Notes: generated from the letters alone by a model not told the origin. A DNA stretch of 64,000 nucleotides from Drosophila pseudoobscura (GCF_009870125.1 NC_046681.1:14769001-14833000), one strand, 5' to 3'; positions 38,250 to 51,251 are shown, counted from the stretch's first letter. Translations and numbers: made by a program.

Positions 38250-41224
38250 CTTCCTGGCAACACTCTCAATTAAAATGTCCTCGCTTGGTAAGCGTGAGCG
38301 TTCAAGAGGCCATGAAAACTCCTTATTACACGGTGTCAGCGGTCCAGGCCAAACCCAAACCCAACCCAAAAACCTCAACCCATCGCACCACCACAGCACC
38401 ACCGTGCACCACTATGAAACCGCATCTAACCCAAACCCAAACCCCTGAGGGTTCTTGGCACCTACGTGTTAATAACGCGAAATGCGGTGAAATTTTTGTA
38501 TTTTCAAGCACGCACTCGAGAGGGCCACGCCTCGCAGTCCTTGCCACGGCCCTGCCGCTGCCCCTGCCACTGCCACCCTCTCCTGAGCATTGGAGAGGAG
38601 AGGAGAGTGCAGTGTAGCTTGAAACAGAAACCCTCCACGCAGCAAAAAGAAGCACAGTAAAAACAAGCAAGAATGCCACAGTCGACACTACGACTATGAG
38701 GATACCCGCCATAAATATCTCAAAGATACGGAAATAGTCAAGGAATCAAATTTCAAGAAACTTTTTCTCATTAATTAACTTTTAAAACCATTTCGATCTC
38801 AACGAATTTCTGGGGATTTGTGGATAATAGTTTTCTTATACAAATAAGAACCACAGTATTTTTCACAGAAATATCTAGACAATTTGTTGTGAGGTATTTC
38901 ATGCCTCTCCACAAATAAAATATACCCTAATACTCTGCTTGGCATAGGGTATTCGAATTTTTGTAAGCCAGAAATCATTGAGCGAGTTGGCAACACTTGG
39001 TGGCCAAAAGGAGACCGCCCTGGGGGAGTGGGGTGGCACGGGGTGGCCTGGAGTGGGATGGCGACTAAAAAACACTTTAAAGAAAAGAAAAATTGTATTT
39101 TTGAAAAATTTTGTTTCTTTTTCCACCCATCGCTGGGAAATCTGAAACACTTCAAATATTTGGCGAGAAGAAAGCCAAGGGAAAATGTTTGGACAAGTTG
39201 ACGCCAAGAGTTGGCTGGGAGGTGGGCCAGAGCGGGGGCAAAAGGGGGAGTAAATGGAGGAAATGGACATGGGAAATTTTAAACCCACTTGGCAGCTGCC
39301 TAAAGGGCAGCCAGCACTTAAAAGGCCCTGCCCCACTCTCGAACCCTCTGCAGCCCACTCCCTTTGCCTTCGTTTGCTTTTTCAATATTGACATGAAAAT
39401 ATTTACACAAAAATACAAATCGCGACCTCACTCTATATCTATAGCCTTGATTCAGGGGGGAGGGGTTGGAATGGTGCGACGGATGTCCGGGTATGATAAT
39501 TGTTTGACTTTTTTATACCCTTGACATACTATGGAGTGTATGAGCTAAACTAATGCCAAAATAAATATATTCCTTTATTCAGATTTGCAGTCCTTGTGTT
39601 GCTTATTACAGATCCAGTAGAGTACTTTCCCAGTCGTATATGAATGCAAACCATTTGAGAACATCACAATTGCTTAGGCAACGATCGGTTATAAAAGTAA
39701 GAATAATATATGTTAGACATCCACTAAATCATTGCATCATTGCCCTAAAGATCCCTCAAAAGTGTATCCCCATCTTCGGTCCTTCCATTCCTGCCCTCTA
39801 GAATGTTTTCCTCTGTGTGCTGTGTTTTGTGTTGTGTCTGCTTGTCGTCTACAATTTCCACATGTGGCTTTTCCTTGAAAGGTTTTTCTGCTTTGGCAAA
39901 AGTTTCGATGCAGTGCTGGAGGGCACCAATAAACGTCAGACGCGTGTCAGGGCGCGTCCTTTGTATATTGACACCTCTATGGCTGATTTGATCCGAGAAC
40001 TTTGGAGAACTTCGAGTGTGGCTTCGATGAGGGGTTGGGGGCAGGCAGACCGCGAGTACAGGTGGTACACAGGATGTGCTGCGCGGTTGTCATCTGCGAT
40101 TGGACAAATCGCTAAAGTTACGCCGGAAAATTGCAGCGGTTCAAGTGGTTTTGGAAGGTTTGGATAAAGAAGGCATTCAAGAATTAAAGCCACAACAATG
40201 GGGCCATACAAACAGCAAGAGAGGTGTCTTAAAATTATCCTTTTGTGGGCTTAGAAAACTGGTAAATGTTAAGATACTCTTGAATGAAGGCCAAAACTTG
40301 GGCACAGTCCAAAAGCTGTATAAAAGTTGGCCTTAAAGAACTACAGACAACGACAGGAGCTAAAACAAAGCTGACAGAATATGTTCCCTGAAGATGGTGT
40401 TACATATGATGTACCTCCATCGTTGATGGATTCAAAAGCCATTCCGATCTGCTTATTGCCAAAGAAACTTAATTCCTCTCTACTATTTCACTCTTCCCTC
40501 TTATCTCTTATCATTAATGAGAACTGCAAACACACATGCAGAGAATTAGAGAAAGTAATGGAGAAGGTATAAATTTAAAAAATCTTCTCTGTAAATCCCT
40601 TCAACTAATAAACTGATAACTAAACCGAATCAAACGTGTCGCTGAACACCGAAAAATCCTAGAGAGAGACCCGGCCTGGACCCCTTTTTTTATCCCAGGA
40701 CAACCGACCCCTGGTCATGTGTTCCCCCCCTTTTCCCAGCTGAAGAGCTGCGAAACTCGAACTGTAAACTTATGTCAGTGGCACGCGTCCACGGCACGTG
40801 ACCCCCAACATGAAAATCACGCTCAAGATCGCTCAACGGAACCCAGAGAACAGCGAACGGGGTGGGCGGGGGTATTGGGTAGGGCTTATGCCTGGTGGTG
40901 AGAGTGGGAGGAGGGGGAGGGTGATGAATGGTACAGGGTACAGATGCTTTTAAATTTAAATCGAATCAAATTGATTTGCTTACAGTTCCAGTTCTCAGGT
41001 TTTCGACTCATTTTCGCCTACGAACGAGTACCAATTGGCACGCCCACTCAAATGGATACAACGGTGGGGGTAGGGGTGGGGACTGAGGACTGAGGTTGCG
41101 GAGGAGGTTTTTGGGAAGAGTGCTGCGAGAGCAGGGGCCACCCTGCTCGTGCCGTGCACTCTTTTGTTTAGCCATTTGACAAGTGTTTTGACAATATTTA
41201 TTTGAAATTTCTACAACTACCACA

Positions 41225-41227
<3 letters not shown>

Positions 41228-41257
<30 letters not shown>
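41228..41257 (+). repeat. (TC)n microsatellite
   Basis: Uninterrupted TC run of about 15 units. It is GAGA-factor compatible on the minus strand, but no gene start is evident beside it. Confidence 0.9.
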
Positions 41258-41262
<5 letters not shown>

Positions 41263-41927
41263 ACACCGTAACGTACGCTGAAGCTTCCCTCCAGCAACCC
41301 CGACTCTCCTGTAGAGGGCAGAACCACTGCCTTTGGGGTAATTTGATTTCCCGCCAACAGCCACCATCATCTGCATCCTTGACGTTGGACACGTTTCTGC
41401 CTAATGGAGTTGCTCGAGTGGCGTGAATTTCAATTAAATTAAATCAAAATGTTGCATTTTTTATTAAGCCCATTAGCAGTACAAACACACTCACACACAC
41501 ACACAGCCACACACTCGCGTGTGGCACCCCCTACCACCCCCCACGGGGACCCTTCACGTAGGTCCCTAGTTGGTTAAATTAAGTTAGATACCGCTCCACG
41601 CACCAAAGAATCTGTATCTTACTGTGAATAATGAAGTGCCAGAACTTGACGTTGCCTGAACAACGATGGGAGCAATGTTGCATCCTCCCTATGGGTAGCA
41701 TGAGGAAGATTTGTTGGGCTTGTGTGTTCTCTTTATTGATCTGTAATATTTTGGGGCTTATACAAAACCAAGAACAAGAGATTTTATCAGGTGTCGTTGC
41801 TTATCGTATGTATACACGGATTCCATGGAATCTATACTTTATCTAAAAAAGTTGAATCCCTTTGGCATGGGTGGACGTTTCTTTGAATCAAGCGGGTTTC
41901 AAAATTGAGTGTTGGCTCGTACTCATC

Positions 41928-42952
41928 CTAAGAGGATGAGAGGATGTTTTCGTAGATATTTTCAAGAATTTTGTCGAGGATGTTTTCTTGTGGGACAGCA
42001 GGCGGTATCTCCGGCGACAATATCTCTATGCGGCTTAGGAAATTCGCCTCTGGTTCAGCATTTAACAGTTGCAAGTAGTCGCGGAACATTTTCATAGAAA
42101 GTTTTGAGGTACGGTTGAGGTACGGACATAGGGGATCCTTTATCCAAATGCGTTTGTTCTGAAGTTGCTTGAATAAATACCCTCCGTGCTCCTGTCGATT
42201 CTCATAGTCCTCGCGTAGCCAACAGATGACTGCCCAGAGAACCTGGAACACAGACAACAGTCGGAAGACAATTTGGAGACTGAATTCGAATTTGAATAAG
42301 GGAATGCGGGGACAGGAGTACATACCTCAGACTCTGACTGCACGGCCAGATGGCTGGAGCTCAACAGATCGTACAATTGCTTCGCAGTGACTTTCGCGAA
42401 CTCCTTGGAGGCAACCAGAATCAGAAAGGAGTGGCCCACACGCGGCAGCATCTCTCGGGCAAGGCGGTCTCCTTTCTCTCCCTTCTCGATGACCTCAAAG
42501 TAGAAACGCACGGAATCCTTCACCAGGTAGCCATCCACGTCATTGAAAATTGTCAAAATGCTTTTTTCGAGTGGACTGCATTTCAGGAAATCAGCGACCA
42601 TGAGCATGTTGATCATTTCTTCGTATGGGATCGCGGCATGATTCGTAACCATCCAACCGTAGGCAAATATGAACCTTTTGGAGCTCAGGCAGGAGGCAGT
42701 CAGCTTGAGGGTATGTCCTATCTCGAGTGTACTCGAAAAGATCTGGCAATTGGCGACCAGCACAACTTTGCTGCACTTAAAGACCTTGTCCTCGACACTT
42801 ACAAGCACTGGATTCTTGCACAACACCTGCAGTGGCAAGAGAAATGTACGTACATTACGGGGAAAAGGGAGCCATTTCGGTGTCTGGCCTGGTTCCTCTG
42901 TGGTTTTCATCTCAGTAACGCTGATCGATTCTTTATCGTCCCGGACATCCAT
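41928..42952 (-). CDS. BTB-BACK protein without Kelch repeats, two exons
   Basis: On the minus strand exon 1 (42952-42326) ends at GAG before GTATGT, and exon 2 (42242-41928) begins after TTCCAG. The 83-bp intron is removed in frame, giving 313 aa. Residues about 47-135 form a BTB/POZ domain (VLVSVEDKVFKCSKVVLVA..IFSSTL.. then the MVADFLKCSPLEKSI helices). Residues about 145-260 form a BACK domain, with the typical LLSSSHLAVQSESEV, then WAVICWLRED. Such proteins usually bind Cullin-3 as ubiquitin-ligase adaptors. Here the C-terminal Kelch propeller that normally binds substrate is absent; only about 55 residues follow, ending in a ENILDKILENIYENIL amphipathic segment. It resembles fast-evolving Drosophila BTB genes, often testis-expressed, but that is inference. 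Confidence 0.85.
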
Positions 42953-45348
42953 AGCTTTTTTGTTTTATTTTATTGTTCGTTTTTCAAAACCTAATGCTTT
43001 TTGAGTAGAGAAGGAAAGAGTTGTAAAACTGTTAATGACACTAACAATTTTTCCGACAACTCTGATATCATTTCGTATGTATTTTCCCTGCTGTGAGAAA
43101 AATAGCAAAGTGTCTCTTGGAAAATATTAATAATAATTACTCGATCCATCGAGCTGTGCTACCTTACCTTCTTGTTTATTTGTACCTTGGGCGCAACTGG
43201 TACGGATGCATGGGCGTAGATTGGACTGGGGTGGTGGGAGAGGGCGCCATAAACTCCGTCGTGTCGACTCGCCATTGTTGCACGTGCATTAAGATTAATG
43301 CTGCAGTGCTCGCGAGAGAGAGAGTGGGGTGGGGTGGGTTTTCAGCGCGACTTTGAGTGGCAATAAACAATGCAAAGTGAGTGGGAGAACCTCTTGTTGT
43401 TGCCACAATTAAGAGGCTCCTCATGAGTACCGTCGCTCACCTGCCCATCTCACAGCCACCTTCCGCCTCCACTGTCCATGTCTCCTAGGGTTGTCCATTA
43501 GTCAAACAGGTAATTGCAAATTAAAAACCCCAAACAATAAGAACAAGAAGAAGAATATTAAGAACAAGAGGGTAAGGCGGCGACAGTTAAACAAATGCGA
43601 AATACATTTTGCAATTAACCAAATGCGCGGGTAAGAAAGCCTGGGTAATTTTAGTCCCATTTACATATATCCCGAGGACCAAAACGAAGAAAGGAAAATA
43701 ATTTTCCGAGGGATTTTCCTGTCTTGAAACCGTTTCTGGTTTGAAACTTGGCTAAGAAAAGCGTTCAGTCCTTTTTCGCTCAATCTGGCAGCTCATGGCT
43801 AATTTTTAAATAAAACGCCGATAGGTCCCGCACAAAAATACCGATATTATTTGTTCATCGATAAGAAAAATCAAAAGTCGCGGGTATATCTGATCAGAGA
43901 ACGTGAAACAAAAAAAAAATAGTGTCGATTTCCCCTGAACACGGAAAGTTTACTTATTAATGATTTTACGTCCACAAGAAAATCACATCGAGATCAATAC
44001 AGACAATAACATAAATAGGTCCGTAAAGGTCAATCTGCATAAGAGACATTATGGATTATGTTACAAAACAGCTTGAAATAGGGTATATATATGTCCATAC
44101 CTTCGGGTGACGAGCAACAAGTGCTCAAATACCAGCAACGTGTAAGAAATAACGAAATGTTCTATTCACACTAACGTTTTTTGATTTAAGTTTTTGTTGA
44201 CCCTTTTGTTTATAAGCAACCAAAAAAAAAATGTCTAAAATTAGCCGTTGTTGCCGAAAATTTATTTGTCAATTGCAGTTCAAGGGAAATATATCGTGGG
44301 TTTTTGTAAGTTAAGAGGAAAAGAATTTTCAAATAGTAATATATCCCACGGTTTTACTAGTTGTTCAGCTGTTTAAATAAAGGGGGCTTAAGTGGGCTAA
44401 GTTCAGTTATGTCGATAAACCCACATCGATAACAACAACAAAAACGATACGACGCGGCGTGCCAAAACAAAAAACATTAAATATATAAAATGTAACCATT
44501 ATAAGTTGAATTTGTTTCAAAAAACATAAAACTAAACGTAAGCCCCTGTGGCCCGCATGCGGAAGCTTCGATTCAGCTTAATAGAGCAGCAGCAGGCAGA
44601 GAACCAGAAAGTAATGGAGCAACCGTACAAGAATTGATTAAACAAACGCCTCCACACATCCCCCGTCAAACTGAGAGTCATCTCGCGTGGAAAGTGTCGA
44701 CAGAGAGAGCATAAATAATGCACAAAATGGTTAAATTATTCCTCAGGTAAATGGCAAAAGAAAAATGCATTCTACAACCGCGGCTGTCTACCGCTCTCCA
44801 TCTCTCTTATTTTGTTGTTCCTCTCTGCCTTACGCTACGCTTGTATTTTTATGAATGACGTAAGCGCGTTGTGCTTTTGTTGTTGGGCAACTCAAAACGG
44901 AATATAATATGTGTGCGTGTGTGTGGGAGCAATGGGAGATTGTGATCATGTTGAATTAATATAAGGTAAGGCATTCCTAGAGATCGGTTTAACAACAGAC
45001 GATTTTCAATGCGTGCAATAGTGGACAGATGAAATATGAAACAGTAAGAGGGGCAAAGCCTCACCCCACATTAATACACTTTGAGAGTGCCGCGCTCCCC
45101 ACACACACAGTCAGGAATAAAAGTGGCGTCGTTGGTTTTTGTTTTTGTTACTCGGAAAACGTGCTCGAGAGCTTAAGAGAGCCCCATCGCTCTCGCTCTC
45201 TCTCTCTCTTTTGGTTATTCTTTTTTTGGTCAATGACCTAAGCTTTTTAGTCCGTTAGTTGGATTTCTTTCATCTGCTTTTGCATTTCGTTTTGCCAAAG
45301 CAGCAGAAACTTTTTTGTTGGAAAAGTTTACTTTATACTCTTCCATGG

Positions 45349-45364
45349 GTGTGTGTGTGTGTGT
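45349..45364 (+). repeat. (GT)n microsatellite
   Basis: Pure GT run. Confidence 0.85.
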
Positions 45365-47594
45365 TTGCTTGAAACGAAGGTTAATTTCGCTTTACCGCTA
45401 GTTGTGGGGCAGCCTTGGGGCTGGCTTCGTATTCAAAATGTATTTGAACGCGTGCTGAGTGCCTGCCCTCCCCTCTCCCTCTCCTTTTCGCTCTTTAAAC
45501 AAAAGCGAAGCTGCGGCTGCCATTGAGAGCACATGTTATAGTGGGTTCAATGTGAAGAGGTGAGGTGAGAAAATACCAGTAGAACGTCTTGTTTTCCTAG
45601 CTATACGTCCTTGACCTTTTGTGTGGTCACACACATACATACATACATAGGTATGATCTTGATCTAAAAAGACTCTTTCCGCTCAATATTCTTAAAGGTC
45701 CTCTGGGTCGCAGTGCATAGACCCCCGATTTGAATAGTTTAATAATCCATTATAATTATAATCGACTATACGATCCTACCGCTTTTTGGCATATTCGAAC
45801 ATCTGCCTTGAGCGCTCAAAACGACTTTCGAACGCCAATGTCCCTCCACAAGAGAATACACTGTAGTTCTCTTCATTTCCTATAAGTATTTTTGAAAGCT
45901 TTCGTGTACCACTCGATCATCCACTTTACTGTCGCTGTTCTTATTGTTGTGACACTCGGACAATTATTAAGTTAATGCACTTAATTATGGTGAAGGCGGA
46001 AACAGGAATGCAATGAAAGATGTAACACTTTGATAAATTCTTAGCAATAACAAAAGTGAGCAATAGCAAAAACAACAGCCCACAAAATTAATAAACATCA
46101 ACACGTCGCTGGGCTGTGGGGCAGAGGCGGTAGCGGGGAAATAACAATGCGCGTGTTTATTAACAAATAAAATAAATATTTTTGTTGTCACATAAAAGTT
46201 GTACACAGTCAGCCCATTGTCGAAAAGCAGCGATTTCGAAGAAGCAGCAACTGCAGCAGCCGTCTGTCCCGTTGTTGACGATACCCTGCCTGAGAAAAGG
46301 TATCTGCGACTTGTTGAGGCTACACACTAAACAAATGAGAGTGTTAAGGGAGTGAACTCTGCAAAAGTTGATAATTCCAGAAAGAAAATAACTCCAATTT
46401 ACGTTGTTTTTGGCATTGGTGTAAATTCGAATAGATTCACATTCTATATACAAATGTACCAGCTTGGCCATTTATTAAGGTATTAAATTAGTGTCATATC
46501 AATCACTTTTGTTGCTTCCTTCCGTTCTCCTTGTGGTTGTGAGCGCAGACCTAGAAGAGTACAAAAGCAAAGAGGCAGATGTAGTGAGGTAGAAAGATAG
46601 CGACAATTAAGGTGAGAGAGAGTGTCGTGTGGCGTGGGGTGGGAAAAGAGCTTTTGTGTTTAGACACTCATTTCGGCGGCAAGCAAGCGAGTAGTGTCCA
46701 GTGCCGTTAGTTCAGTCTGATGAAGGGAATACATATATCGAAAACAGCGTAAGAGGAAGGGTACGTACGCGTGCCATGGAAAACACGAAAACAATTGTGG
46801 CATAAATCAACATCAATGTAAAATCAACAAAGTCATGCCCCAATATAAACAGTACCGTAACAAAAACAATCTTGGCCTGAGAAAACGGAAATGGAAATGT
46901 TTTTGAAAATATACGAATAAATGGGAAAATTGGCAATAAGAAATCGACAATTTTGTGGCTCTGCCTGACATAAAATATTTGTGGCAAAGCAAATACAAAA
47001 AAAAAAACAAACCATCATTACTGAAGGTCGTTTTTGTTTGCGGTGCGATAAACTTTTTGTTGTAGTTTAAAGCAAATATCACTCACACATATAAAAACAA
47101 AGCATGAAATGCTAGTGGATGGGTGTGTATCTGTAGGCTTTGTTTCTTATCTTTTTGGGTGGCTTTTGTATGGGTGTGTGTGTGATGGATACTTGATTGA
47201 ATGGTTTATATGTATTTTATGCTTCGGGAGCTGCTTATCATCCCAATAAAGAGAGCAACATCGCTCTCCCGCTCTTCCTTCCACACAATCAAACAATTTG
47301 TCAATCAATCAATCAATCAGTTGCCAATCAGCCCGCTGCGCCCTAGAAGCAATCGTCATACGAGTACGAATATGTGGGTGAGGTGAATTCTAGATTCACT
47401 CTTGACTCTGAACGGTGATGGAGGGAGGTTGGAGGATGAGCAAGCCGCAGAGCTGCACAAAAGCAGAAAGACTGACTAATCGAATACATCGTTTGTGGCA
47501 ATTATTTTCCATTTAGACAACATGATTCCGTGCTTTACGTATTCGCAATCGGAAACGGGGTCTGTCGAGGGGTAATGCCGTTTGGCTTCGGGTG

Positions 47595-48157
47595 TTATCC
47601 GCACTTATCCGAGTGTTTCTTTTTGTCATTTGTTCGTTTTAATACTATCGGTACACTTATCTCTTGCTGTCCATTGAACTCTATTCCGCCTTTGACCTAT
47701 GGGCTGTGTTATCCGATATGAAAATATACCTTCAAACGGTTCCAAACTGCTACCCCGTACTCCCATTTGGAAACAATTCGACGTAGAGAAATTCCAGAAA
47801 CGCCTGGGCTTATTTGCATTACTTAAAAGCTGTTATGAGTGCTTTAAGACCCAAATATATTAATTTCTACCAAAACGGGCTACGTTATCCGTCGTGTTAT
47901 CCAGATAAAGCTGTCATCAAGTAACTTTTGTTTTATCCCGAATTACTTAAGCACTGATTAGTGCTTATCCGATGGCACATTACAATCTTTTGTTGTTATC
48001 CGAATGAAAAATGAGCTGTAATTTATTATTCTCTTAAAATTCGATTCTGTTTTTACTCCCTTGCATTGTCGAATCATTGACCCAGGAATAATTTGAAGCT
48101 CTTCCCATTGTGATCTTGACATTACACACACAGCACATTGTTATCCGCGATTATCCG
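47595..48157 (+). repeat. TTATCCG cluster 1
   Basis: Eight exact TTATCCG copies (starts 47595, 47605, 47709, 47885, 47965, 47996, 48141, 48151), all on the + strand. Two direct pairs are spaced 10 bp apart. Distances between pairs are near 88 bp or twice that (80, 114, 176, 176). Sequence between the motifs is only weakly similar, so this is either a decayed tandem array or a binding-site cluster. Confidence 0.6.
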
Positions 48158-48360
48158 GAACCACAAATCATGTGAACCTCAATGTTTTCACCTTGTCCGC
48201 GAGCCAGTGCTCGTGGCCAGCAATTAATTAGGCTTAGATGGATTTATAACCACAATATAACCCGAGATAACCCAGCAGCCCACATCGGCGCAATGGCATC
48301 ATCATCATCGCGAAATGCTCATAAAAGGCGCGCCTATGACAGCATCTCCTCTCCCCGTCG

Positions 48361-48389
48361 CAGTAGTAGTAGTAGTAGTGGTAGTAGTG
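48361..48389 (+). repeat. (AGT)n triplet repeat
   Basis: AGT units with one GGT interruption. Confidence 0.9.
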
Positions 48390-49463
48390 TTGTGTAGTGA
48401 TGGAAACATTTGAGTATTTTTGGCAGCAAATCGCAGCGAGCGAATGAGCGTCTTGGACATGTGCGCAAAAATCTTTTTGAACTTTCGCATTCGCGGTGGC
48501 AAAAGCGAAACAAGTGCCAAGAGCAAACCCTGACACACATTATAATTTGTAGCAACGCCCTCTTTTTATTATACATTTCTAAACATATTTGTTTCCTCTC
48601 CAAAAATATATACATGTATATTTGTTGTTTACCTACACGCGCGCATAATCTCATTTTGAGACGGCATCAATACATTTTTGCGACCGGGCTACAGATATAG
48701 TCAGATTTACTCATATATACCACGTACATATGTATATTCTCATCTATTTGGCAGATTGTCTTCAGCACGCCCACAAACAGCTGTTGACAGTCGCACGAAA
48801 AAGAAATAGAAGGAACGAAACGAAACGAAACGGAAATAACTAATTTACCTGTTATCCCTATTTTGGGCGCAACCTACGGGGGCGGTGGACCCATTGAGCC
48901 GCTTATCGAGGCACTTATCTGTGTCCCAAAGGGAGCTCCACGCATTCCCCATTTCCCATTGTTACTCAGCGCCGCAGTACCCGGAGCACCGGCATTATTG
49001 GTCAAACTATGCCCAATCTAAGTTCACATTTTTTGTGGCCATGAGTAATGTGCAGTAATTAGTAATAAGTAGGATATCGGCACTTGCTACTACAAATCAG
49101 AGGAAGGGGGAGACCCACGAAAGTCTCCTCATCCCCCCCGGAAGAGCGGCCACCACTGAACGATTTATTTGGAATCAAAGATTTGATCTAGCAATCAAAT
49201 CATCAAGTAATCAAAATATTGCAACAAATTTTCCACTTTTTAATATAAATATTTAAATATTTATTAATGATAAATTGATGTTTTATTATATTGCTTAAAC
49301 GTTGAAAACGTTTGCCTGTGGATACAATAATCAGAATGTGAAATGCAATTAGGAATACCTAATATGTGTCATTTGATTATGCGCCCACGCTCAATGGGAT
49401 TTTAAGCTTTTAACGATTCTGATCAAATTATTATTTGTATAACTTTTGTGAATGCGTGTTCGC

Positions 49464-49483
49464 GTGTGTGTGTGTGTGTGTGT
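49464..49483 (+). repeat. (GT)n microsatellite
   Basis: Pure GT run. Confidence 0.9.
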
Positions 49484-49909
49484 CCCATTCGATTGGTGGT
49501 TGTGTAAATTAATTTTGTTGGGTTCCCTATTCCCAAAAACAGTGTTCAACATTTGAGAATTGACCACGCGTGGGCCAGTGTCTTGCTGTTGTTGTTCCTC
49601 TGCTTCCAACGCTGGTCAAAAATGTGCTATACCTCGGAATTTGTACAGTTTAAGGGGATGTTCACTCGTGATGAATCTGTGTCCGTTTGCTTATGAGAAA
49701 TTTGTGCAGCATACGCCTGAGTCGAAGAATGCTCGGTGATGACATTCGGTGATATTGTGCCTCAAGTCGTTATCTATCGATCTTCTAATATCAATCGCAA
49801 ACTGGATAATAATGGGTATCTGTTGGTCGAGACACTCCTCACTTATTTCTGATTGAATGTTTGTTTTGAACGGCAAAAACCATGCTGCCAAAGAGAGCCC
49901 CACACGACA

Positions 49910-49988
49910 GCTGTCTCTCGCTCTTTCTGTGCTCTCTCTATCACTGCCTCTCTTTGGGGCTCGTCGCTCTCTCTTCCCCCACAGAGGG
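49910..49988. promoter_or_regulatory. GAGA-type pyrimidine-rich tract, candidate promoter-proximal element
   Basis: Many CTCTC pentamers (GAGAG on the minus strand) within 80 bases. These are GAGA-factor/CLAMP-type sites, common near Drosophila developmental promoters. It lies about 1.3 kb before the 51252 start codon. A TCAGTT initiator-like sequence at 50719-50724 could be the matching start site. No function is demonstrated. Confidence 0.35.
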
Positions 49989-50451
49989 AGGCAGCGATCA
50001 ATGTTCGAAGTACTTCTGTGGGCTTCGTCGAGCTGCGCGCCTCATTCGCTTGCGTTGCTTCGACGCGTTCACAACGTACATTGCGTATACGAAGCGTGGG
50101 CTGTTGCGTGTGTTGCACGAATGTGTACATGACAAAAGGTGCATGAATGAACGAACGCCTGTCGGTTGCCTGTGTGTGCGAGTGTCTTTATGTGAGTTCT
50201 CTTTCGATATTTACGAAAATTCGTTGACTTCCGTTCCGTTGCTCTTCGCTCCGCTCCGGTCTGTTCCCGTGTTGGGTTGTGTCTCTGTGTGTGGCAGAAA
50301 ATCATTTCTAATTTTAAAAAAACAAAACGCGTATACACACACATCTGTCTCCTTAGAGCTTTCCCCCCGCTCGAAGCGGAGAAAATCCAACAAAACAAAA
50401 TTAAAACCAAATTAATTTTTTGTGCAAAATTAACAGAAAGTCGAGACATAG

Positions 50452-50479
50452 ACACACACACACACACACACACACACAC
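50452..50479 (+). repeat. (CA)n microsatellite
   Basis: Pure run of about 14 CA units. Confidence 0.95.
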
Positions 50480-50804
50480 GAAAAAACAACACACACCCAT
50501 ACATACACCTGTAAAAGTGCTAAATAACATACAGAAAAATAGATGGGGAAATAAAGTCCCACGATTTATATATCCATACGATCCAAACGAACATACATGC
50601 ATATATAGTTTTCTGCTGCATTTGAATTATATTTATTTGCTTTTGTGATTTTTTTACTTTGCTTTGTTTGCTTTCCATATCAGTTTTTTGAACATTGTTT
50701 ATTTTCCACATAAATTCTTCAGTTGAAAGTGAAAGCGCGACGCTGTCCCACGAGAAATGCTGTTGCCGGCGAGAGCGGACAAGTTATGCTAATGACATGG
50801 GACA

Positions 50805-51225
50805 AAGAGGACAACCAATCGATGCTGAAAGTAGACAAAATCAATGCAGAAAAACATTGCAAATGCCAGCGGATAGTAACGGACAAAACGGACTTTAAAT
50901 GAATAAAACCATAACAGACGTCAACGGATAATCACGGATAAAAGTATAATCAAATCTTTCATTTGAACCAATGCTAAAACTAGACAGATCAATGTAGAAA
51001 AGCATAGCAAAATTCGCCGGATAACAACGGATAAGACTACTATCTACTCTTTCAATCAAATCGATTATAAAGTTTGACAAACCAATGCGAATAAGCAACA
51101 CAGATACCTACGGATAACAACGGATAAAACAACTATCAAATGACAAATCAATGAACAAAATCCATACAAATTCCAGCGGATAACAGCGGCTAAAACAACA
51201 ATCAAATCTCTTTCACTAGACAAGA
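50805..51225 (+). repeat. Degenerate ~93-bp tandem array carrying paired CGGATAA motifs
   Basis: About five to six units are recognised by a head of the form GGATAACAACGGATAA. Exact CGGATAA starts at 50925/50935, 51018/51028, 51111/51121 and 51177. The first three heads are 93 bp apart and the last interval is 66 bp. The second parts share CCAATG or TCAATG, GACAAATC/GACAGATC and an AAATYCAGC/AAATTCGCC end. A weaker earlier unit is centred on CGGATAGTAACGGACAA (near 50866). The array ends about 27 bases before the start codon of the 51252 exon, so part is probably 5' UTR or proximal promoter. Confidence 0.75.
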
Positions 51226-51251
51226 AAACACACACAAAAAACTCGACCAAG

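Larger units (their letters stand above)
31184..41927. other. Gene-free region of about 10.7 kb
   Basis: No coding sequence is supported. Many frames are simple-sequence translations. It holds a CA microsatellite (31921-31937), a GC-rich repeat fragment, GGGTTT and GGAGT repeats, a GTC/ATC triplet tract and a TC tract. A TATACCCTTGACATACTATG-type transposon-end-like sequence is at about 39515. TTTATT at 41732-41737 may be the minus-strand polyadenylation signal of the BTB gene. Confidence 0.6.
42953..50804. other. Non-coding region upstream of the 51.25-kb exon
   Basis: No coding sequence is supported. It contains microsatellites: CT (45196-45209), GT (45349-45364), ACAT (45630-45649), TCAA (47301-47319), AGT (48361-48389), GAAAC (48813-48833), GT (49464-49483) and CA (50452-50479). 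It also contains the first TTATCCG cluster and a pyrimidine-rich GAGA-type tract. Confidence 0.6.

Noticed and set aside
38056..38617. Frames of 130 and 175 codons rich in Ser and His/Arg
   Set aside because: They are translations of the GTC/ATC triplet tract in two phases; no start context or domain supports them.
42350..42994. 214-codon + strand frame over the BTB gene
   Set aside because: The minus strand encodes clear BTB and BACK domains with a canonical intron. The + frame is a shadow.
48843..48860. 16 of 18 match to the I-SceI homing endonuclease site
   Set aside because: Two mismatches, no endonuclease gene or intron nearby; likely chance, overlapping the same kind of TTATCC sequence.
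49882..50415. 177-codon + strand frame rich in Cys, Ser and Leu
   Set aside because: Composition follows the CT-rich tract and several overlapping frames on both strands are equally open; no domain is visible.
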